DNA from: an uncultured Paracoccaceae bacterium
Lineage (GTDB): Bacteria > Pseudomonadota > Alphaproteobacteria > Rhodobacterales > Rhodobacteraceae
Direction of reading: 5' to 3'
Assembly: GCA_947500825.1 (NCBI GenBank)
Contig: CANMTR010000002.1
Span: 248,001 to 312,000 of the forward strand
DNA length: 64,000 bases
The position numbers were made by a program, and so were the translations under genes. The notes under the pieces are model-generated. The model was given only the letters and a program-made list of their open reading frames with translations. It was not told the DNA's origin and did not search any database. Positions 53,834 to 63,353 of this stretch are shown here, piece after piece. How positions within the stretch are numbered: the stretch's first letter is position 1; each line of letters opens with the position of its first letter.

Positions 53834-55637
53834 TCTGGCGGTGCCAGAGCCGGGCATAGCGGCCGCGGCGCGCCAGCAGCGCGTCGTGGGTGCCGCGCTC
53901 GACGATGCGGCCCTCCTCAAGAACAGCGATCTCGTCGGCCTCCACCACCGTGGACAGGCGGTGGGCGATCACGAGGACGGTGCGGCCCCGCCCCATGGCG
54001 CGCAACTGCGCCTGGATGCCCATCTCCGTCTCGGTATCGAGCGCCGAGGTCGCCTCGTCCAGGAGCAGGATCGGCGGGTCCTTCAGGAGCGTGCGCGCGA
54101 TTCCCACGCGCTGCTTCTCGCCGCCCGACAGCTTCAGCCCCCGTTCGCCAACCTGGGTATCGTACCCTTCGGGCAGGCCGGCGACGAAATCGTGGATGCG
54201 GGCGGCCCGCGCGGCGGCCTCGATCTCGGCCCTGGTGGCGTCGGGGCGGCCATAGGCGATGTTGTAGAGGATCGTGTCGTTGAACAGGACCGTGTCCTGC
54301 GGCACGACCCCGATCGCGGCGTGCAGGCTCTCTTGCGTGACGGCGCGCAGGTCCTGCCCGTCGATGCGGATCGCCCCGCCGGTCACGTCGTAGAAGCGGA
54401 ACAGGAGCCGCCCGATGGTCGACTTGCCCGCGCCCGACGCCCCCACCAGGGCAAGCGTCCGCCCCGGCGGCACGGCGAAGGACACGCCGGAGAGCACCTC
54501 CCTGTCCCCGTTGTAGCCGAAGCGCACCTCGTCGAACCGGACCTCGCCGCCGCGAATGTCGAGGGGGCGGGCATGGGGCGCATCGACCACCTCGGCCGGC
54601 TGCTCCAGCAGCCCGAACAACTGGGCCATGTCCACCAGGGACTGCCGGATCTCGCGGTAGACCGTGCCGAGGAAATTCAGCGGCACGGTGATCTGGATCA
54701 TGTAGGCGTTGACCATGACGAAGTCGCCGGTGGTCAGCTGCCCCGACGACACCCCCATCGCCGCCATCACCATGACCCCGACGAGACCGGAGGTGATGAT
54801 CAGCGCCTGGCCCGCGTTGAGCGCCGCGAGCGAATAGGAGGTCTTGAGCGCGGCCTGGATGTACTGCCCCATCGCGCCGTCGTAGCGCGCGGCCTCGCGC
54901 GCCTCGGCGCCGAAATACTTCACCGTCTCGAAGTTCAGCAGACTGTCGATCGACTTCTGGGCCGCATCCTGGTCCTGGCGGATCATCTCCCGCCGGATCT
55001 TCACCCGCCACTCGGTCACCGCGAAGGTGAAGGCGATATAGGCCGCGACCGTCGCCGCGACGACGACGAGGTAGCGGATGTCGAAGGCGACCGCCAGGAT
55101 CACCGCCACCATGACCAGCTCCAGCAGCAGCGGGCCGATGGAGAACAGGAGGAACCGCAGGAGGAACTCCACCCCCTTGATGCCCCGCTCCATGATCCGC
55201 TGCAGCGCGCCGGTGCGGCGCTGGATGTGGTAGCGCAGCGACAGGGCGTGGATATGGCGGAACGTCTCCAGCGCCAGGGTCCGCAGGGCACGCTGTCCGA
55301 CCTTGGCGAAGGCCACGTCGCGAAGCTGCTGGAAGCCCACGTTCATCGCCCGCGACACGCCGTAGGCCACGGTCAGGCCCACCGCGCCCGCCCCCAGCGC
55401 CCAGGCCGGGTCCACCCCCTCGCCCGCGAGGGTGTCGACCGCCACCTTGTAGAAGACGGGCGTGACCACCGCGATGAACTTCGACAGCAGGAGCGCGGCC
55501 ATGGCCAGCATCACGCGGCGGCGCACCCAGGGCACGCCCCTGGGCCACAGGTAGGGCAGCACGCGCAGGACGACGCCGGCGCCGCCGGTCTCCGTCGCCT
55601 CGCTGGCTGGCTCTGACGCGCGCTCGCGGGACCTCAT
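53814..55637 (-). CDS. Atm1-type ABC exporter (heavy-metal/glutathione-conjugate)
   Basis: A 607-residue half-transporter fusing six helices to an ATPase, resembling alphaproteobacterial Atm1 (NaAtm1) and mitochondrial ABCB7. The membrane domain has FFMLNFETVKYFGAE-like segment LLNFETVKYFGAEAREA (about 235-251), a hallmark of Atm1. Walker A is LVGASGAGKSTIGRL, signature LKLSGGEKQRVGIARTLL, Walker B ILLLDEATSALD, H-loop IAHRLSTV. It exports glutathione-bound species and supports metal resistance or Fe-S trafficking. The ATG at 55637 is chosen because the region upstream is non-conserved. It overlaps the membrane-protein gene end-to-end. Confidence 0.92.
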   Translation of the reverse strand: MRSRERASEPASEATETGGAGVVLRVLPYLWPRGVPWVRRRVMLAMAALLLSKFIAVVTPVFYKVAVDTLAGEGVDPAWALGAGAVGLTVAYGVSRAMNVGFQQLRDVAFAKVGQRALRTLALETFRHIHALSLRYHIQRRTGALQRIMERGIKGVEFLLRFLLFSIGPLLLELVMVAVILAVAFDIRYLVVVAATVAAYIAFTFAVTEWRVKIRREMIRQDQDAAQKSIDSLLNFETVKYFGAEAREAARYDGAMGQYIQAALKTSYSLAALNAGQALIITSGLVGVMVMAAMGVSSGQLTTGDFVMVNAYMIQITVPLNFLGTVYREIRQSLVDMAQLFGLLEQPAEVVDAPHARPLDIRGGEVRFDEVRFGYNGDREVLSGVSFAVPPGRTLALVGASGAGKSTIGRLLFRFYDVTGGAIRIDGQDLRAVTQESLHAAIGVVPQDTVLFNDTILYNIAYGRPDATRAEIEAAARAARIHDFVAGLPEGYDTQVGERGLKLSGGEKQRVGIARTLLKDPPILLLDEATSALDTETEMGIQAQLRAMGRGRTVLVIAHRLSTVVEADEIAVLEEGRIVERGTHDALLARRGRYARLWHRQITEDAA

Positions 55638-55746
55638 GGCGCAAGGACTAGCCCCGCCGCGCCCGCTTGGCCAGCCGCCCCTTGCCGCACCGGGGCGGCG
55701 CGCGTAGCACCGCGCCCATCCCTGCCCCCCGAAAACGAGGCCGCCC

Positions 55747-56298
55747 ATGCCCCCGACCCGATCCGTCTGCCTCTATTGCGGCTCCCGCGACGGGCACGAC
55801 CCGGCCGGGCCGGCGGCGGCCGAGGCGCTGGGGCGCGGACTGGCCCGGGCGGGCATGCGCCTCGTCTACGGCGCGGGCGACGTCGGCCTGATGGGCCGGG
55901 TGGCGCGCGCGGCCCAGGGCGCCGGCGGCGAGACCTTCGGCGTGATCCCCGCCCACCTCGTGTCGCTGGAGGTGGGCAAGCGCGACCTCGACCGCTTCGT
56001 GGTCACCGAGACGATGCACGAGCGCAAGAAGGTGATGTTCATGAACGCCGACGCGGTCGTGGTGCTGCCCGGCGGCGCGGGCACGCTCGACGAGCTGTTC
56101 GAGGTGCTGACATGGCGCCAGCTCGGCCTGCACGACAAGCCCATCGTGGTGGTGGATGCGGGCGGCTACTGGGCCCCGCTGAGGGAGCTGATCGACCGGC
56201 TGGTGGCGGGCGGCTTCGCCGGGGAGCGCGTCGCGGGCCTGATCACCTGGGTGCCCGACGCGGATGCGGCACTGGATGCGCTCCAGCCCGCGCCCTGA
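55747..56298 (+). CDS. LOG family protein (TIGR00730 Rossmann fold)
   Basis: A 183-residue lysine-decarboxylase-like Rossmann protein. The family signature VVLPGGAGTLDELFEVLTW (about 101-119) carries the PGGxGTxxE catalytic motif; MHERKKVMFMNADAV precedes it. LOG proteins hydrolyse cytokinin-type or AMP N-glycosides, releasing base and ribose 5-phosphate; the bacterial substrate is generally unproven. The 3' end overlaps the convergent rarD by 56 bases. Confidence 0.9.
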   Translation: MPPTRSVCLYCGSRDGHDPAGPAAAEALGRGLARAGMRLVYGAGDVGLMGRVARAAQGAGGETFGVIPAHLVSLEVGKRDLDRFVVTETMHERKKVMFMNADAVVVLPGGAGTLDELFEVLTWRQLGLHDKPIVVVDAGGYWAPLRELIDRLVAGGFAGERVAGLITWVPDADAALDALQPAP

Positions 56299-57205
56299 CC
56301 TGGCGCCGCCGCGCCAGCGCCTCGCCCGAGAAGATCGCCAGCGCCGTCCAGATCAGCGCGAAGGCCAGCCCGTGCCACAGCGTGAATACCTCGCCGAAGA
56401 GAACGGTGGCGCAGAAGAACTGCAAGCTCGGGTTGAGGTAGCCGATCAACCCGACGCTGGCCATGGAGAGCCGCCGCGACGCCATCGAGAACAGCATCAG
56501 CGGCACGCCGGTGAGCGGCCCCGTCGCCACCAGAAGCAGCGCCGTGGTGCCGTGGAACGCGCCGATCCCCGGCACCGCGAGCCACAGCCAGCCCAGCGCC
56601 AGGGGCAACAGGATCAGCACCTCGGCGGTGACGCTGGCCATGGCCCCGAGCGCGATCGCCTTCTTTGCCGCGCCGTAGAGGCCGAAGGTGAAGGCCAGCG
56701 CCAGGCTGATCCAGGGCCAGACCCCGATCCCCAGGATCAGGACGGCCACAGCCACACCTGCGAGCGCGATGGCGGCCTGTTGCGCCGGGCGCGGCCGTTC
56801 GCCGTAGATCAGCGCCCCGAGGCCCACCGAGACGAGCGGGAAGATGTAGTAGCCCAGGCTCGTCTGCACCACGTGGCCCGACTGCACCGACGAGATGAAC
56901 AGAAGCCAGTTGATTCCGATCACCACCGCGGCGCCCGAGACGAGCGCCAGGAGTCGCGGCCGGCGCAGGGCGTCCAGCGCGCTCAGCCGGCCCCGCCCCC
57001 ACAGGATCGCGGCGAAGAACAGCGCCGACCAGATCGTGCGGTGGGCCAGGACCTCCGCCGCGGGCACGTGGGACAGGAGCTTGTAGTAGATCGCCGACAG
57101 GCCCCAGATCGCGCAGGCCGCAGCCATGGCCAGGATGCCCACGAGCCCGGTGCGCAGATCCGCGCGCGACGGTGCCGCCTCCGCCGGTGTCGTCTGGATG
57201 CCCAT
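56243..57205 (-). CDS. rarD: EamA family transporter RarD
   Basis: A 320-residue protein with ten helices, of the RarD/chloramphenicol-sensitive EamA branch. Family blocks: [20 protein letters not shown] (about 29-48), [14 protein letters not shown], and [17 protein letters not shown], typical of RarD. Substrate unproven. The ATG at 57205 ([10 protein letters not shown]) is preferred; the upstream stretch is a 27-bp tandem repeat and would add repeated residues. It overlaps the LOG gene by 56 bases. Confidence 0.88.
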   Translation of the reverse strand: MGIQTTPAEAAPSRADLRTGLVGILAMAAACAIWGLSAIYYKLLSHVPAAEVLAHRTIWSALFFAAILWGRGRLSALDALRRPRLLALVSGAAVVIGINWLLFISSVQSGHVVQTSLGYYIFPLVSVGLGALIYGERPRPAQQAAIALAGVAVAVLILGIGVWPWISLALAFTFGLYGAAKKAIALGAMASVTAEVLILLPLALGWLWLAVPGIGAFHGTTALLLVATGPLTGVPLMLFSMASRRLSMASVGLIGYLNPSLQFFCATVLFGEVFTLWHGLAFALIWTALAIFSGEALARRRQVRARAGAHPVPHPRRAPR

Positions 57206-57212
57206 GGCCGCG

Positions 57213-57293
57213 CGCTCCCGCCTTGGCGCCCGCTTGGGGCGCTCTCGCATTGGCGCCCGCCCGGGGCGCTCTCGCCTTGACGCCCGCCCGGGG
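57213..57293. repeat. Three 27-bp tandem repeats between rarD and trpG
   Basis: Copies at 57213-57239, 57240-57266 and 57267-57293 share the core CGCTCTCGCNTTGGCGCCCG with a few substitutions. The array lies in the 152-base divergent gap, adjacent to the rarD start and upstream of trpG, so copy number could alter promoter spacing. Confidence 0.9.
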
Positions 57294-57357
57294 CGTCCCC
57301 CATCTAGGGCCGTCGCCGGGTGCCACCACCGGCGGCCCTGTGCAAGAGGGGACGACC

Positions 57358-57939
57358 GTGCTGCTTCTGATCGACAACTACGACAGCTTCACCTGGAACC
57401 TCGTCCACTACATCGGCGAGCTCGGCGTCGAGGCCGAGGTCGTGCGCAACGACGCCCTCACCGTGGAGGAGGCGCTGGCCAGGCGCCCCTCGGCCATCGT
57501 GCTGTCGCCAGGGCCCTGCGATCCCGACCGCGCGGGCATCTGCCTGCCGCTGGTGGGCGCTGCGGCGCAGGCGGGCATCCCGCTCCTGGGGGTGTGCCTT
57601 GGCCACCAGGCGATCGGGCAGGCCTTCGGCGGCCGGGTCTCGCGCCATTCCGAGATCGTGCACGGCAAGCCCGGCGCGATGCATCACGCCGGCGCCAGCG
57701 TCTTCGCCGGGCTGCCCTCGCCGCTTTCGGCGACGCGCTACCACAGCCTGGTGGTCGAGCGCGCGAGCCTGCCGCCCGAGCTCGAGGTCACCGCCTGGCT
57801 CGAGGACGGCACGATCATGGGCCTCGCCCACCGCGACCTGCCGATCCACGGGGTGCAGTTCCACCCCGAATCGATCCGCTCCGAGCATGGCCACGCCATG
57901 CTCAAGACGTTCCTCGACATGGCGCCGGTTCCCGCATGA
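57358..57939 (+). CDS. trpG: Anthranilate synthase glutaminase component TrpG
   Basis: A 193-residue class I glutamine amidotransferase that supplies ammonia for anthranilate synthesis by Trp[20 protein letters not shown] is the start, the catalytic Cys is in [17 protein letters not shown], and His/Glu are in [10 protein letters not shown]. The GTG at 57358 follows AGAGGGGACGACC; an in-frame start further left would include the tandem repeats. trpE is not in the window. trpD overlaps by four bases. Confidence 0.96.
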   Translation: MLLLIDNYDSFTWNLVHYIGELGVEAEVVRNDALTVEEALARRPSAIVLSPGPCDPDRAGICLPLVGAAAQAGIPLLGVCLGHQAIGQAFGGRVSRHSEIVHGKPGAMHHAGASVFAGLPSPLSATRYHSLVVERASLPPELEVTAWLEDGTIMGLAHRDLPIHGVQFHPESIRSEHGHAMLKTFLDMAPVPA

Positions 57940-58964
57940 GCACCGATCTCAAGCCCCTGATCGCCGCGGCCGTGGACCGCCCCCTGACCGAGGACGAGGC
58001 GCGCCGCGCCTTCGACCTGCTGTTCGACGGCGAGGCCACGCCCTCCCAGATCGGCGGCTTCCTGATGACCCTGCGGGTCCGGGGCGAATCGGTCTCGGAA
58101 TACGCCGCAGCCGCCGCCGCCATGCGCGCCCGCGCCCGCCGCGTCCGCGCGCCCCACGGCGCCATCGACATCGTCGGCACCGGGGGCGACGGCAAGGGCA
58201 CGCTCAACATCTCCACCGCCGCGGCCTTCGTGGTGGCGGGCGCGGGCGTGCCGGTGGCCAAGCACGGCAACCGCAACCTCTCCTCGAAATCGGGCGCCGC
58301 CGACGTGATCGCCCAGCAGGGGATCGAGACGATGGTGGGCCCCGAGGCGGTGGAGCGTGCGCTCGCGGAGGTCGGGATCGGCTTCATGATGGCGCCGATG
58401 CACCATCCCGCCATCGCGAACGTCATGCCCACCCGGGTGGAGCTGGGGACGCGCACGATATTCAATATCCTGGGGCCGCTGACCAACCCCGCGGGCGTCA
58501 CCCGCCAGCTCACCGGGGCCTTCTCGGTCGAGGTGCTCGCCCCCATGGCCGAGACCCTGGGCCGCCTGGGGTCGGAGCGGGCCTGGCTCGTCCACGGCGG
58601 CGACGGCACCGACGAGCTCTCCATCGCCGCACCCAGCACCGTGGCGGTGCTGGAGGACGGCCGCGTCACCATGCGCGAGGTCGCCCCCGAGGAGGCCGGT
58701 TTGCCCCGGCACCCGTTCGAGGAGATCGTGGGCGGCACGCCTGAGGCCAACGGCCGCGCCTTCGCCGCGCTCCTCGCGGGCGAGCCCTCGGCCTATCGCG
58801 ACGCGGTCCTTTTGAACGCCGCCGCCGCCCTCCTCGTCGCCGACGAGGCGGACGACCTGACCACGGGTGTGGAGCGGGCGGCCGCGAGCCTCGACAGCGG
58901 CGCGGCCCGCGCCAAGGTGGAGGGGCTGGCGCGCATCCAGCCCAAGGCGCCTCCGCGCCGTTAG
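57936..58964 (+). CDS. trpD: Anthranilate phosphoribosyltransferase
   Basis: A 342-residue enzyme joining anthranilate to PRPP, the second step to tryptophan. [20 protein letters not shown] (about 79-98) is the PRPP loop, [16 protein letters not shown] the anthranilate-binding block, and [16 protein letters not shown] follows. Coupled to trpG by ATGA. In many relatives trpC, moaC and moeA follow; here the convergent cmk follows instead. Confidence 0.96.
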   Translation: MSTDLKPLIAAAVDRPLTEDEARRAFDLLFDGEATPSQIGGFLMTLRVRGESVSEYAAAAAAMRARARRVRAPHGAIDIVGTGGDGKGTLNISTAAAFVVAGAGVPVAKHGNRNLSSKSGAADVIAQQGIETMVGPEAVERALAEVGIGFMMAPMHHPAIANVMPTRVELGTRTIFNILGPLTNPAGVTRQLTGAFSVEVLAPMAETLGRLGSERAWLVHGGDGTDELSIAAPSTVAVLEDGRVTMREVAPEEAGLPRHPFEEIVGGTPEANGRAFAALLAGEPSAYRDAVLLNAAAALLVADEADDLTTGVERAAASLDSGAARAKVEGLARIQPKAPPRR

Positions 58965-59557
58965 CGGCGCGCGTCGATGGCGTGGATCGCCGCCGTCACC
59001 GCCGCCTCAATGCCGAGATCGGTGGTGTCGATGGTCAACGCGTCCGTCGCCGGCAGAAGCGGCGCGTCGGCCCGGTCGATGTCGCGCGCGTCGCGGGCGC
59101 GCACGTCCTCAAGCACCGCTTCGAAGCTCGTGCCGTCGGACAGTTCGCGGTGGCGCCGGGCCGCGCGCACCTCGGCCGAGGCGGTGACGAAGAGCTTCAC
59201 CTCCGCCTCGGGACAGATCACCGTGCCGATGTCGCGCCCGTCGAGCACCGCCCCCTCGCCCAGGCGGGCGAACTCCCTCTGGAAGGCGAGGAGCGCGGCC
59301 CGCACCTGCGGCATCGTGGCCACCCGGCTCGCGGCCTCGGCCACCTCGGCGCTCCTGAGCCCGGGATGGTCGAGATCCTCGGGCGTCAGCCCCCGCGCCG
59401 CCTCGGACGGGTCGTGCCCGTCCAGCACCCGCCGGCCAGTCGCGCGGTAGAGGAGGCCCGTATCCAGGTGGCGAAAACCGTAATGGCGTGCCACCGCCTT
59501 GGAGATGGTGCCCTTGCCGGCCGCGGCGGGGCCGTCGATGGCCACGGTGAAGGGCAT
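58961..59557 (-). CDS. cmk: (d)CMP kinase
   Basis: A 198-residue nucleoside monophosphate kinase phosphorylating CMP and dCMP. The P-loop is [20 protein letters not shown] (5-24), [19 protein letters not shown] follows, and [20 protein letters not shown] is the substrate-site block. The ATG at 59557 shares its A with the GFA stop (TGATG). aroA-GFA-cmk form a leftward run; aroA-cmk pairing is common in proteobacteria (often followed by rpsA, absent here). The end overlaps trpD by four bases. Confidence 0.95.
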   Translation of the reverse strand: MPFTVAIDGPAAAGKGTISKAVARHYGFRHLDTGLLYRATGRRVLDGHDPSEAARGLTPEDLDHPGLRSAEVAEAASRVATMPQVRAALLAFQREFARLGEGAVLDGRDIGTVICPEAEVKLFVTASAEVRAARRHRELSDGTSFEAVLEDVRARDARDIDRADAPLLPATDALTIDTTDLGIEAAVTAAIHAIDARR

Positions 59558-59988
59558 CAGCCCCGCGCCACCGGGTTCCGGCCGTCGTCGGACCGGGGCA
59601 GGTCGTCCTCGATGGCGTAGTAGTCGCCCTTGTCGGCGCAGAAGACATGGCCTTTCATGGAGAGGCCCGTGGGCTCGTCGAGGGTGCCGGCATGGATCGC
59701 CATGTCGGCGCCGCCGTCGTCCCAGAACAGGCTCGACCCGCAGATGGGGCAGAAGCCGCGGCGGGCCGTCTTGGAGCTCTGGTACCACCGCACCTCGCCC
59801 TCGACCTCGACCTGCTCGCGCGGCGCTGTGGTGGCGGCGACGTGGTGGCCCGAGGTGCGGCGGCATTGCCGGCAATGGCAGGCGACGACCGGCCCCATCG
59901 GGCCGGTGACGCGGTAGGAGACTTCGGAGCAGAGGCATCCGCCGGTGACGGAAAGCGTGCTCGGATCGGCGTCGAAGATGTCGCTCAA
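59557..59988 (-). CDS. GFA family glutathione-dependent formaldehyde-activating-type protein
   Basis: A 143-residue zinc-binding protein of the GFA/CENP-V fold. Zinc ligands are in [23 protein letters not shown] and [12 protein letters not shown]. Members were named for S-(hydroxymethyl)glutathione synthase, but that activity is disputed and most homologues have unknown function. I chose the TTG at 59988 because it overlaps the aroA stop (TTGA) and reads SDIFDADPS; there is no ATG before the zinc motif. It lies between aroA and cmk with overlaps on both sides. Confidence 0.83.
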   Translation of the reverse strand: MSDIFDADPSTLSVTGGCLCSEVSYRVTGPMGPVVACHCRQCRRTSGHHVAATTAPREQVEVEGEVRWYQSSKTARRGFCPICGSSLFWDDGGADMAIHAGTLDEPTGLSMKGHVFCADKGDYYAIEDDLPRSDDGRNPVARG

Positions 59989-61337
59989 GGGGCGGGCCTT
60001 TCCAGCTGGGCGCCGAGCCCGGTCATCAGGGGCTCGAAGATGGGAAAGGACGTAGAGATCGGTCCGGCGTCGTCCACCGTCATCGGCTCGCGCGTGGCCA
60101 GCCCCAGAACGAGGACCGACATGGCGATGCGGTGGTCGAGCCGCGCCGCGGCCGTCGCGCCGCCCCGGACGCCGCCCGGCCCGCGCCCCGTCACCCGCCA
60201 CCAGTCGGGACCTTCCGCCACGTCCACGCCGGCGGCGCCCAGGGCCTGGGCCATGGCGTCGATCCGGTCGCACTCCTTCACGCGCAGCTCCGCCGTGCCG
60301 GGCATGTCCGTCACGCCCTCGGCGAAAGCCGCGACCACCGACAGGATCGGATATTCGTCGATCATCGACGCGGCGCGCTCGGGCGGCACCCGCACGCCCC
60401 GCATCTCGGGCGAGAACCGCGCGCGCAGGTCGGCCACGGGCTCGCCGCCCTCCTCGCGCGGGGATTCGTAGGTCAGGTCCGCCCCCATCTCGCGCAGCGT
60501 CTCGAACAGGCCCGCGCGGGTGGGGTTGAGGCCGATATTGGGCACCAGCACGTCCGACCCCTCCACCACCAGCGCGGCACAGACCGGGAAGGCCGCCGAG
60601 GACGGGTCCCGCGGCACCGCGATCTCCTGGGGGCGCAGTTCGGGCTGGCCCTGCAGCGTGATCACCCGGCCCTCCGCCGTCGCCTCGGTTGCGACGGCCG
60701 CGCCGAAGCCCGCCAGCATCCGCTCGGTATGGTCGCGCGTGGCCTCGCGCTCGATCACCACCGTCTCGCCGGGCGCGTTGAGCCCCGCAAGCAGGACGGC
60801 GGATTTCACCTGCGCCGACGGCATCGGCGTGGCGTAGCGTGCCGGGACAGGGTCGGCGGCCCCCACCAGGGTCAGCGGCAGCCGCCCGCCTGACCGGCCC
60901 ACCGCCCGCGCTCCGAACAGCGCCAGCGGCTCCGTCACCCGCCCCATGGGCCGCGAGCACAGGGAGGCGTCGCCGGTGAAGGTGGTCGCGAAGCCGTGGG
61001 TCGCCACCGCCCCCATCAGGAGCCGCACGCCGGTCCCGGAATTGCCGCAGTCGATAACGCCCCCGGGCTCGCGAAAGCCGCCCGTGCCCACGCCGTGGAC
61101 CGACCAGCGCCCCGCGCCGTGGCCCGTCACCTCGGCGCCCAGCGCGACCATGGCCCGCCCGGTATCGAGCACGTCCTGCCCCTCCAGCAGTCCGGTGATC
61201 CGCGTCTCGCCAACCGCCATCGCCCCCAGGAGCAAGGCGCGGTGGCTGATCGACTTGTCGCCGGGCACCTCCGCGATACCCGACAGGGGGCCGCCACGCC
61301 GGGCGGTCAGGGGGGCTGGAGCGCCGTGGGCGGACAT
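59985..61337 (-). CDS. aroA: 3-phosphoshikimate 1-carboxyvinyltransferase (EPSP synthase, class II type)
   Basis: A 450-residue enzyme adding PEP to shikimate 3-phosphate in aromatic amino acid synthesis. [17 protein letters not shown] (about 25-41) is the active site start; [34 protein letters not shown] and [16 protein letters not shown] follow. The RDHTE and overall blocks resemble the CP4/class II enzymes. The residue equivalent to CP4 Ala100, which sterically blocks glyphosate, is Gly here ([10 protein letters not shown]). ATG at 61337; the region upstream is non-coding. Confidence 0.95.
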   Translation of the reverse strand: MSAHGAPAPLTARRGGPLSGIAEVPGDKSISHRALLLGAMAVGETRITGLLEGQDVLDTGRAMVALGAEVTGHGAGRWSVHGVGTGGFREPGGVIDCGNSGTGVRLLMGAVATHGFATTFTGDASLCSRPMGRVTEPLALFGARAVGRSGGRLPLTLVGAADPVPARYATPMPSAQVKSAVLLAGLNAPGETVVIEREATRDHTERMLAGFGAAVATEATAEGRVITLQGQPELRPQEIAVPRDPSSAAFPVCAALVVEGSDVLVPNIGLNPTRAGLFETLREMGADLTYESPREEGGEPVADLRARFSPEMRGVRVPPERAASMIDEYPILSVVAAFAEGVTDMPGTAELRVKECDRIDAMAQALGAAGVDVAEGPDWWRVTGRGPGGVRGGATAAARLDHRIAMSVLVLGLATREPMTVDDAGPISTSFPIFEPLMTGLGAQLERPAP

Positions 61338-61636
61338 GGGGCCTCGCTGCGGAAGGATCGTCGCCGTCTCGCGTGGCACGCGCGCCCCCCGAGGACAAGG
61401 CGCATTCAGAACGCGGCGAGGATCGGCAGCAGGACGAAGACGAACATGGCGAGGATGGCGAAGTTCGGGCGGGGGGATCGGGATTTCATGGCGACGGTCC
61501 GGTCGACGGTTGACGATGCCCCGATCATGGCCGGTTTCTCGCCACCCGCGCCAAAAAGCTGCTCCGGGCGACGCGAATCGGCGCAGTTGTGCCCAGACGT
61601 CCACATCCCGGGCGAGAATCCCCGCCCCTGCCGGGC
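61338..61636. other. 299-base gap between aroA and trmB
   Basis: It contains the possible 27-residue ORF listed separately at 61406-61489 and otherwise no clear signal. The palindrome CCCCGATCATGATCGGGG-like segment around 61520-61530 is partial. The aroA promoter should lie in 61338-61480. Confidence 0.5.
61406..61489 (-). CDS. Possible 27-residue single-span membrane peptide
   Basis: A short frame reading a basic N-terminus (MKSRSPRPN) and one hydrophobic helix ([18 protein letters not shown]). The positive-inside arrangement is typical of bacterial microproteins. There is no good Shine-Dalgarno before the ATG at 61489, so this could be chance. A longer in-frame version starts at 61606. 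Confidence 0.3.
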   Translation of the reverse strand: MKSRSPRPNFAILAMFVFVLLPILAAF

Positions 61637-62353
61637 CTATCCGGCCCCGTGCCGGCGGAAGGTCAGGTAATGGGGCCGCCGTCCCTCCCGCAGGGCCTTG
61701 CGCTCGTAGCGGGTCGACAGCCAGTCGTCCCAAGGCGCGCGCCAGTCCGCGGGGCCATCGGCAAGCCACTCGAAGCCCGCGCGCGGCACCTCTTCCAGCG
61801 TCTGGCGCACGTAGTCGGGGATGTCGGTGGCCACCCGCAGGAGCGCCCCGGGCCGCAAGGTGCGCGCCAGCGGTGCCAGATGCTCGGGCGTGACGAAGCG
61901 GCGGCGGTGGTGGCGCGCCTTGGGCCAGGGATCTGGATAAAGCAGGAACGCCCGGTCGATGGCCCCCTCGGGGAGCACGTCGAAGAGGTCGCGCGCGTCT
62001 CCCGCGTGGACGCGCAGGTTCTCCACTTCTGCCTCCCGGATCTTGCCCAGAAGCTGCGCCACCCCGTTGAGATAGGGCTCCGCCCCGATGATCCCCACAT
62101 CCGGGTTCCGCCCGGCCTGGTGGACCATGTGCTCGCCCGCGCCGAACCCGATCTCCAGCCAGACGGGCCGGCCGCCGAAGAGCGCGGCCAGGTCCACCGG
62201 ATGCCGATCGGGGTTATTCTCCCAGTCCACGGGCCCGGGCGACAGGCGCTCCAGGTCCTCGTCCAGATAGCGCTGCTGGCTGGGCTTGAGATTGTGGCCC
62301 TTGCGGCGACCGTAGAAGTTGCGCCAGGGGGCGTGGGGGGCTTTCTCCGTCAT
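61637..62353 (-). CDS. trmB: tRNA (guanine-N7-)-methyltransferase
   Basis: A 238-residue SAM-dependent methyltransferase making m7G46 in t[19 protein letters not shown] (about 65-80) is motif [19 protein letters not shown] the substrate-binding PDPWPK block, and [17 protein letters not shown] near the C-terminus. The N-terminal [18 protein letters not shown] is the alphaproteobacterial form. Leftward; likely in the same region of SAM-linked genes as metK, though queF lies between. Confidence 0.95.
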   Translation of the reverse strand: MTEKAPHAPWRNFYGRRKGHNLKPSQQRYLDEDLERLSPGPVDWENNPDRHPVDLAALFGGRPVWLEIGFGAGEHMVHQAGRNPDVGIIGAEPYLNGVAQLLGKIREAEVENLRVHAGDARDLFDVLPEGAIDRAFLLYPDPWPKARHHRRRFVTPEHLAPLARTLRPGALLRVATDIPDYVRQTLEEVPRAGFEWLADGPADWRAPWDDWLSTRYERKALREGRRPHYLTFRRHGAG

Positions 62354-62438
62354 GGCGCGGGGACGTATCGCCCCGGCCCGGCTCTTGCAACGCCTCCCTC
62401 AGGCCCGCACATGCCGCCGTCCCGGAAAGAGGCCCCCC

Positions 62439-62819
62439 GTGACCGATCCCGACCGGACGGCCCTACCCCCGCCCCGGGACGAAGGCGCCGCCGATCACCT
62501 CCCCAGCCTCGTCCTGCCGGACCTGGCCGAGCTGGGCCCGAAGGGGGTCTGGAGCCTCTCCACCCAGGGCGGCGCATGGCAAGGGGAGGCCGCCCGGCGG
62601 CTCTCCCTGCCTGTCGCGCTCCTGTCCGACCACGCCCTTGCGCTCGCCGACGCCATCAACTTGGCCAGATTCGGGGGGGGCGGGGAGACCTATCTGGGGG
62701 GCCTGACGATGATCGTGGAATCGGGCACGGTCCGGGCGGTCCGCTACCCCCTCTTCCCGCCCGAGGCCGACCCCGGCTGGGTGCGCGGCGCACTCGCCTC
62801 TCAGCCCCGCCCGCGATAG
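62439..62819 (+). CDS. Hypothetical protein
   Basis: I do not recognise this 126-residue protein. It starts at GTG 62439 after GGAAAGAGG and reads [15 protein letters not shown] then a compact soluble domain with [25 protein letters not shown] and [18 protein letters not shown]. No signal peptide or helix. Its 3' end overlaps the convergent queF by 19 bases. Composition is coding-like (GC third position), but reality is not proven. Confidence 0.5.
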   Translation: MTDPDRTALPPPRDEGAADHLPSLVLPDLAELGPKGVWSLSTQGGAWQGEAARRLSLPVALLSDHALALADAINLARFGGGGETYLGGLTMIVESGTVRAVRYPLFPPEADPGWVRGALASQPRPR

Positions 62820-63262
62820 GGCGGCACGCCCTGGTCGGGGATCCACACGCCCTCAGGCGCCGCGCCCGTCTGCCAGAACACGTCGATCGGGATGCCGCCG
62901 CGCGGATACCAGTAGCCCCCGATCCGCAGCCATTTCGGCGCCAAGAGGTCGCGCAGGCGCATGGCCACCGACAGGGTGCAGTCCTCGTGGAACGAGCCGT
63001 GATTGCGAAAGCTCGTCAGGAACAGCTTCAGCGACTTCGACTCCACCAGCCAGGCATCGGGCACGTAGTCGATCACCAGGTGGGCGAAATCCGGCTGCCC
63101 GGTCATCGGGCAGAGCGAGGTGAACTCCGGGCAGGTGAACCGCACCACGTAATCGGCGTCCCGATGCGGGGCGGGCACCCGCTCCAGCACCGCCTCCTCG
63201 GGCGAGGCGGGCATTCCCGTCTCGCGGCCGAGCTGGGTCAATCCGCCCGTCTCCGTCGCCAT
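62801..63262 (-). CDS. queF: NADPH-dependent 7-cyano-7-deazaguanine reductase
   Basis: A 153-residue unimodular QueF reducing preQ0 to preQ1 in queuosine synthesis. The catalytic Cys is in [14 protein letters not shown] (about residue 54), the Asp/Glu follow in [12 protein letters not shown], and [20 protein letters not shown] is the QueF-specific block that binds NADPH and substrate. The ATG at 63262 has AGGAGG at ideal spacing. It lies downstream of metK (minus strand), with two hairpins between. Confidence 0.95.
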   Translation of the reverse strand: MATETGGLTQLGRETGMPASPEEAVLERVPAPHRDADYVVRFTCPEFTSLCPMTGQPDFAHLVIDYVPDAWLVESKSLKLFLTSFRNHGSFHEDCTLSVAMRLRDLLAPKWLRIGGYWYPRGGIPIDVFWQTGAAPEGVWIPDQGVPPYRGRG

Positions 63263-63307
63263 GCCGCCTCCTGTCCTGTCACCCTTTGCCAAATACCCCG
63301 GGGGGAA

Positions 63308-63339
63308 TTGGCCGCCAGGCCAAGGGGGCGCGAGCCCCC
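63308..63339 (-). terminator. Two adjacent tetraloop hairpins downstream of metK
   Basis: TTGGCC-GCCA-GGCCAA (63308-63323) and GGGGGC-GCGA-GCCCCC (63324-63339) are perfect six-pair stems side by side, 15 bases after the metK stop. On the minus strand no T run follows, but the tandem arrangement suggests termination between metK and queF. The palindrome CCCCGGGG at 63297-63304 lies next to them. Confidence 0.55.
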
Positions 63340-63353
63340 CTCGTTGCCCGGCC

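Noticed and set aside
57213-57293. Small CRISPR array or coding extension of rarD
   Set aside because: Contiguous 27-bp repeats have no spacers. Including them would add non-conserved repeats to the RarD N-terminus.
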